A DNA stretch of 64,000 nt from Deltaproteobacteria bacterium (GTDB lineage: Bacteria > Desulfobacterota > Desulfuromonadia > Desulfuromonadales > Geopsychrobacteraceae), in the NCBI GenBank assembly GCA_024279255.1, contig JAJRRT010000107.1:179281-243280 (forward strand), read 5' to 3'. The notes beneath the pieces were generated by a model. That model searched no databases and was not told where the DNA came from. It worked only from the letters and a program-made list of their open reading frames with translations. The stretch's first letter is position 1, and each line of letters begins with the position of its first letter. The position numbers and the translations under genes are program-made. Of this stretch, positions 59,182-64,000 are shown in pieces.

Positions 59182-60459
59182 ATGAACATCCGTCTCAAGT
59201 ATGGTGAAGAGGGTCTGGATCTAGAGTTTCCTCAAACGTCTAACTTTGTCGGCGTGCTCTCACCGCAGGAAGCTGAGGTCATTGCGCAGCCGTCGCAGGC
59301 TGTCGAACAAGCTCTGACACAACCGATTGCAAGCACACCACTCAGTGATTTAGCGCGGGGTAAATCTGATGCAGTGATTGTCATCAGCGACATCACCCGG
59401 CCAGTTCCCAATACTCTGTTGCTGCCACTGATCATTCAACAGCTAGAAACTGCAGGCATCCCCGCTGACAAAATCACAATCCTGATCGCCACCGGTATCC
59501 ACCGCCCCAACGAGGGGGCGGAACTGGAACGACTGGTCGGTAAAGAGGTCGCTGCTTCTTATCGGATCATCAACCACTTCTCCAAGAATCAGGACGATAT
59601 GATCCAGGTTGGACAGATTGGCGATGGCGTACCGGCCCTGGTCAACAAGCATTATCTGGCCGCCGACCTGAAGATTCTGACCGGCTTTATTGAACCCCAT
59701 ATGTGGGCCGGTTTCTCCGGTGGGCGTAAGTCGATACTGCCAGGAATCTCTTCGGTCAAGACCCTGGAATTCATGCACGGTCCCGAGATGGTTGCCCATC
59801 CACAAACGCGCTACGGTGTGCTTGAGGGGAACCCGTTCCATGAAGCCGGGTTGGCGATCATGGCCCAGGCTGGTGCTGACTTTATTGTCAATGTCACCCT
59901 TGACACCAATAAACAATTGACTGGTGTGTTCGCTGGGCATCCAGTCAAAGCCCATCTCGCTGGCGTTGATTTTCTAACCCGGCATTGTGTCCACTCCTTG
60001 GCTGAGCCACTCGACTTCGTGGTCACTACCAATGCCGGAGCACCGCTCGACTGCAACCTGTATCAAACAGCCAAGGGAATTTCAGGCGTCGCCGGCGCAA
60101 TCCGCGAAGGCGGCGTGATCCTGATCGCCAGTGAGTGCCTCGAAGGTTTCGGCAGTGATGAGTACCGGGCCGTATTTGAGCATGCCACCACCCCACAGGA
60201 CTTCATTGGGAAACTTATGAAGAAAGAGTTCTTCCTCCCCGATCAGTGGTGTGCCCAAGAGACCTACCAGGTCATGCTGAAGAATGAAATCTGGGTGCAC
60301 ACCAAAGGGATCGACGCCGAAACCCTGAGGCGATTTCACTTCAAACCTGCAGCTGACATCAATCTGGCAATCAATCAATTACTTGAAAAGTTCGGACAGG
60401 ATGCACGCTGGGCAATTGTGCCGGATGGCCCTTTACTGATCCTCAAGCTTGCGGAATAG
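59182..60459 (+). CDS. larA: Nickel-dependent lactate racemase family (LarA)
   Basis: 425 aa; ISDITRPVPNTLLLPLI, ATGIHRPNEGAE, GFIEPHMWAGFSGGRKSILPGISSVKTLEFMHGPEM. Confidence 0.9.
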   Translation: MNIRLKYGEEGLDLEFPQTSNFVGVLSPQEAEVIAQPSQAVEQALTQPIASTPLSDLARGKSDAVIVISDITRPVPNTLLLPLIIQQLETAGIPADKITILIATGIHRPNEGAELERLVGKEVAASYRIINHFSKNQDDMIQVGQIGDGVPALVNKHYLAADLKILTGFIEPHMWAGFSGGRKSILPGISSVKTLEFMHGPEMVAHPQTRYGVLEGNPFHEAGLAIMAQAGADFIVNVTLDTNKQLTGVFAGHPVKAHLAGVDFLTRHCVHSLAEPLDFVVTTNAGAPLDCNLYQTAKGISGVAGAIREGGVILIASECLEGFGSDEYRAVFEHATTPQDFIGKLMKKEFFLPDQWCAQETYQVMLKNEIWVHTKGIDAETLRRFHFKPAADINLAINQLLEKFGQDARWAIVPDGPLLILKLAE

Positions 60460-60565
60460 GGTGATGAGCCTTTACAATCCTCAGCTGAGAGCCTATCTTG
60501 GGATCTGCTCTCATTAGTTGCGCAATAAACTTATTTCTTATTAAAGAAAAAGAGGTTACTCCGTC

Positions 60566-61156
60566 ATGTTAAAACGCCTTTGTCTGTTTTTAATCGCTGC
60601 CCTTGTCACCCTGCCTACCCTCAGTGGCTGTGGCTATAACCAGATCCAAAAGAACGAAGAAGGGGTATTTGCAGCCTGGGCTGACGTTGAAGCAACCTAC
60701 CAGCGCCGTTCCGATTTGATCCCCAATTTGGTTTCAACAGTCAAGGGTTACGCTGCACACGAGAAGGAGACCCTGCAGGCCGTCACAGAAGCCCGCGCCA
60801 GCGTCGGCAAAACCCAGATTACTACCGGTGATCTCGCTAACCCAGCGGCGATGCAAAATTATCAGAAAGCTCAAGGGGCGCTCTCTGGTGCGCTTTCGCG
60901 ACTGCTGGTCGTTGCCGAACGTTATCCCGACCTGAAGGCGAATCAAAACTTCCTCGATCTGCAACACCAGCTCGAAGGGACCGAAAATCGGATCAATGTC
61001 GCCCGTCAGCGTTTCAACAAGGCGGTACAGACCTTCAACAGTTCAATTCGCACCTTCCCCAACAACCTGACGAACAAATTCCTGCTGAACCTGGAACGCA
61101 AAGAGTCTTTTAAAGCTGATGCTGGGGCCGAAACCGCTCCCAAGGTAAAGTTTTAA
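60566..61156 (+). CDS. LemA-family protein
   Basis: 196 aa; SGCGYNQIQKNEEGVFAAWADVEATYQRRSDLIPNLVSTVKGYAAHEKETLQAVTEARA. Confidence 0.96.
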   Translation: MLKRLCLFLIAALVTLPTLSGCGYNQIQKNEEGVFAAWADVEATYQRRSDLIPNLVSTVKGYAAHEKETLQAVTEARASVGKTQITTGDLANPAAMQNYQKAQGALSGALSRLLVVAERYPDLKANQNFLDLQHQLEGTENRINVARQRFNKAVQTFNSSIRTFPNNLTNKFLLNLERKESFKADAGAETAPKVKF

Positions 61157-61159
61157 CCC

Positions 61160-61876
61160 ATGAATATCTGTCGATTCATCCTGCTGAGTCTGGTTGTCCT
61201 GCTGCTGCCACTGAATGTTGCGGCTCTTGAGATCCCTAAACTTACAGGCTACGTTAATGACCTTGCAGGCGTTATTTCGCCAGAGATTGAACTGAAGATC
61301 GAGAATTTCCTGCAAGGATTTGAGGCCAGCGACTCAACTCAGCTGGTTATTTTGACTATCGGTTCACTCGAAGGAGAATCACTCGAAGAATATAGCCTGA
61401 GGGTTGCCGAAAGTTGGAAGATCGGCCAAAAGGGAAAAGATAACGGTGCCCTCCTGTTGATCGCAAAACAGGAACGTAAAATTCGTATCGAGGTCGGTTA
61501 CGGTCTCGAAGGAAAACTCACCGACCTGCTCGCCGGGCGGATCATAGATCAGGAGATTACTCCATACTTTAAAGCTGGTGATTATGATGCCGGGATTATT
61601 GCCGGGATTTCATCTATGGCTGAAGCGGTCCGTGGCGAATATCAGGGGACCGGGCGCACCGCCAAAAAGAAGAAACGCAGCTCCTGGGGCTCACTGGCCC
61701 TCCTGCTCTTTCTCGGACCTGGAATGATGCTATTTGGCGGGGGTCGTCGTGGACGTCACCGTCGCAGTGGTCTCTGGATTGGCGGCATGGGTGGCGGATT
61801 CGGCGGTGGCGGTGGCGGTGGGTTTAGCGGCGGCGGTGGTGGTTTCGGCGGCGGCGGCTCCTCCGGCGGCTGGTAA
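61160..61876 (+). CDS. TPM-domain (YgcG-like) membrane protein with Gly-rich tail
   Basis: 238 aa; LTGYVNDLAGVISPEIELKIENFLQGFE...KGKDNGALLLIAKQERKIRIEVGYGLEGKLTDLLAGRIIDQEITPYFKAGDYDAGI; GGGFSGGGGGFGGGGSSGGW. Confidence 0.95.
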   Translation: MNICRFILLSLVVLLLPLNVAALEIPKLTGYVNDLAGVISPEIELKIENFLQGFEASDSTQLVILTIGSLEGESLEEYSLRVAESWKIGQKGKDNGALLLIAKQERKIRIEVGYGLEGKLTDLLAGRIIDQEITPYFKAGDYDAGIIAGISSMAEAVRGEYQGTGRTAKKKKRSSWGSLALLLFLGPGMMLFGGGRRGRHRRSGLWIGGMGGGFGGGGGGGFSGGGGGFGGGGSSGGW

Positions 61877-61954
61877 TCAAACTGTCGTTTGCCTCTTTAG
61901 TGAGTTCAGTAAGAGTATCGTTTTTTACGTAGTGCAAGCCAAAGGCGTCAGCCC

Positions 61955-62581
61955 ATGACAGCAAAAAACTTATTTACTGCAGAAGAAAAATTACGTATCG
62001 AGGCTGCTGTGAAGCAAGCCGAAAGTCGAACCAGTGGCGAAATCGTGCCGATGGTGATCGATGAGTCCTACGACTATCCGCGCGCAGAAATCCTCGGCGC
62101 TGGCCTTTTTTCGCTAGCCGCAGCAACCTCTCTCAGTTGGGCCTTCCTGGGTGAATCGCTCTGGCACTTTCTCTGGCTTTTTGCCCTCTGCTATTTTCCA
62201 TTCAAACTGCTGATCCGTAGTCTGCCTGTACTCAAACGGCGCCTGATACACCCGGACGAAATCAGCGCTGAGGTTAAAGAGCAGGCAATCGTCGCTTTTT
62301 TAGAGAATGGCCTTCATCACACCCGCGACGAAACCGGCATCCTTATTCTACTCTCGCTCTTTGAGCGCCGAGTTTATGTGCTTGCCGATCGCGGCATTAA
62401 CGATGTCGTCCCGACTGACACCTGGGATGGAATTGTAAACACGATTACCTCTGGAATTCATAGCGGTGACGCCTGTACTGCGCTCTGTAACGCGATTGAA
62501 AATTGTGGCAAACTTCTCGAAACCAATTTTCCCGTCAAATCAGATGATACCGATGAGTTACCCAATCTGATTATCGGTTAA
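61955..62581 (+). CDS. Second TPM-domain protein
   Basis: 208 aa; KLRIEAAVKQAESRTSGEIVPMVIDESYDYPRAE, RDETGILILLSLFERRVYVLADRGIND. Confidence 0.9.
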   Translation: MTAKNLFTAEEKLRIEAAVKQAESRTSGEIVPMVIDESYDYPRAEILGAGLFSLAAATSLSWAFLGESLWHFLWLFALCYFPFKLLIRSLPVLKRRLIHPDEISAEVKEQAIVAFLENGLHHTRDETGILILLSLFERRVYVLADRGINDVVPTDTWDGIVNTITSGIHSGDACTALCNAIENCGKLLETNFPVKSDDTDELPNLIIG

Positions 62582-62598
62582 CTCCACACCAATCGACT

Positions 62599-62642
62599 AA
62601 AAAAAGAGACACAGCCCATTTCGGCAGCTGTGTCTCTTTTTT
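62599..62642. terminator. Bidirectional Rho-independent terminator
   Basis: AAAAAAGAGACACAGC...GCTGTGTCTCTTTTTT. Confidence 0.9.
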
Positions 62643-62781
62643 AATCCTCGCCCTCCCAGCCCAAAAGAATATTAAATTGTAGTTCACTTCCATTCTGTGT
62701 CGACTTGAATCGCCGCTCTTCACCGGCAGTGCTATACTTAAAAAACCCTATAGCCCCAGAAAAGAGAGGCCTGTATAACAA

Positions 62782-64000
62782 TGTCAGAGACTCACAATAC
62801 ACAACCGATCTTTGTCGCCGGCGCCGGAGGTTATATCGGCGGTCGGCTGGTGCCACGGCTATTGGAGGCCGGTTACCGGGTCCGTGCACTGGCGCGTAGC
62901 CCGGAAAAATTACGCAACCGACGCTGGGGAAACCATCCACAACTGGAAATTGTGCGGGGCGACATGCTCGACTATCCCAGCTTGTTGCAAGGGCTTATCG
63001 GCTGTCGGGCCGCGTTTTACCTGGTTCATTCCATGAACCCTTCGGTCGATGATTTCTCACATACCGACCGGGTCGCAGCCATGAATATGACTAAGGCCGC
63101 AGCCGCGGCCATGCTGAAACAGATCATCTATTTGGGTGGTTTAGGTGAAGAAGGGAGCGGATTGAGTCACCACTTGCAGTCACGTAGCGAAGTCGGCCGC
63201 TTGCTGGAATTGGGTCCGGTCCCTGTTACCACTTTAAGGGCGGCAATGATTATCGGTTCGGGGAGTGCTGCATTCGAAATTTTGCGCTACCTGGTCGACC
63301 GCCTGCCAATCATTCTAACCCCACGTTGGGTCGATACACCCTGCCAGCCAATCGGCGTAAGAAATGTCCTGCACTACCTGATCGGCTGTCTGGAATGTCC
63401 TGAAACTCTCGGCCAAACATTTGATATTGGCCAGCCAGAAATCCTCAGTTATCACCAGTTGATGGAGATTTACGCCGAAGAAGCAGGGTTACGCAAACGG
63501 CGGATCATCCCACTTCCATTTCTCACCCCGCGCTTAAGTTCTTATTGGATTCATCTGCTGACACCAATCCCGGCCGCCCTGGCTCGCCCCTTGACTGAAG
63601 GCTTGAAGAATCCGGTCGTCTGCCACGACAACCGGATTGCCGAACTGTTACCACAAGATCTGTTCGATTGTCGCAAAGCGATTCATCTTGCCCTTGAGCG
63701 GATGAAAGAGCACTTTGTTGAAAGTTCCTGGACCGATTCTGGCCCGGTACATCCTGCAGAATGGAGCGGCCGTGGCGACCCGGCCTGGGCAGGAGGAAAG
63801 ATTTTCACCGATTCACGACGGATAATTATCGATTCAGAGCCTGCTGAAATCTGGCCAGCAGTTGCCTCGATCGGCGGCGAGGTCGGTTGGTATTATGCCA
63901 ATTGGCTCTGGAAACTGCGTGGCATGATGGACCGGGTTATCGGGGGGGTTGGCCTCAGTCGCGGTCGCCGCGACCTTCAAAATATTTGTCCCGGAGATGC
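62782..64000 (+). CDS. SDR/NAD(P)-binding protein with C-terminal DUF2867-like domain, truncated by window edge
   Basis: ATG 62782; MSETHNTQPIFVAGAGGYIGGRLVPRLLEAGYRVRALARSPEKL...GLGEEGSGLSHHLQSRSEVGRLL; open to position 64000 (not in track because no stop). Confidence 0.9.

Noticed and set aside
61779-61876. G-rich repetitive sequence
   Set aside because: Explained by the Gly-rich C-terminus typical of TPM/YgcG proteins.

Overview
The window looks like a chromosomal stretch from a Desulfuromonadales/Geobacter-like Desulfobacterota. That assignment is inferred from gene content: multiheme cytochromes, narGHJI, a selenoprotein and a DUF6901-like protein. I see no rRNA, tRNA, CRISPR array or transposase. 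In order, the main contents are: a truncated CPA2 antiporter; bioA; an ArsR plus SO_0444-type permease pair; two adjacent MerR-led operons with HMA, outer-membrane, NHL, MerF-like, GDCCVxC and [2Fe-2S] proteins but no merA; a TolC/MFP/RND efflux operon; a putative nitrosative-stress trio with a hemerythrin; an MscS-type channel; two tandem hexaheme cytochromes; aceE-aceF-lpd; a nitrate-respiration locus (heme c/CopD/cyt b5 fusion, cytochrome c, narGHJI, two NarK-type transporters, PAS protein, c556-like cytochrome); a hybrid histidine kinase plus MFS; a B12-radical SAM protein; PerR plus catalase; SseB; PilZ; a lipoate-ligase-like protein; AIM24; NDH-2; RNase R; LarA; LemA/TPM; and a DUF2867-like SDR. 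The most notable hidden items, absent from the ORF track, are: (1) a SelW-like selenoprotein (52012-52233, minus) with an in-frame TGA in a CxxU motif and a SECIS-like GGUCU hairpin; (2) a SHOCT gene interrupted by an in-frame TGA; (3) a PAS gene whose only plausible start is CTG; (4) a 52-aa CxC...CxC protein in the MerR operon; (5) a decayed HExxH-type secreted protein pseudogene. Regulatory sites of note are a TTGAC-N4-GTCAA palindrome before the nar locus, two near-identical PerR-box-like sites, and two MerR operators with long spacers. All calls come from reading the sequence; no database search was run.
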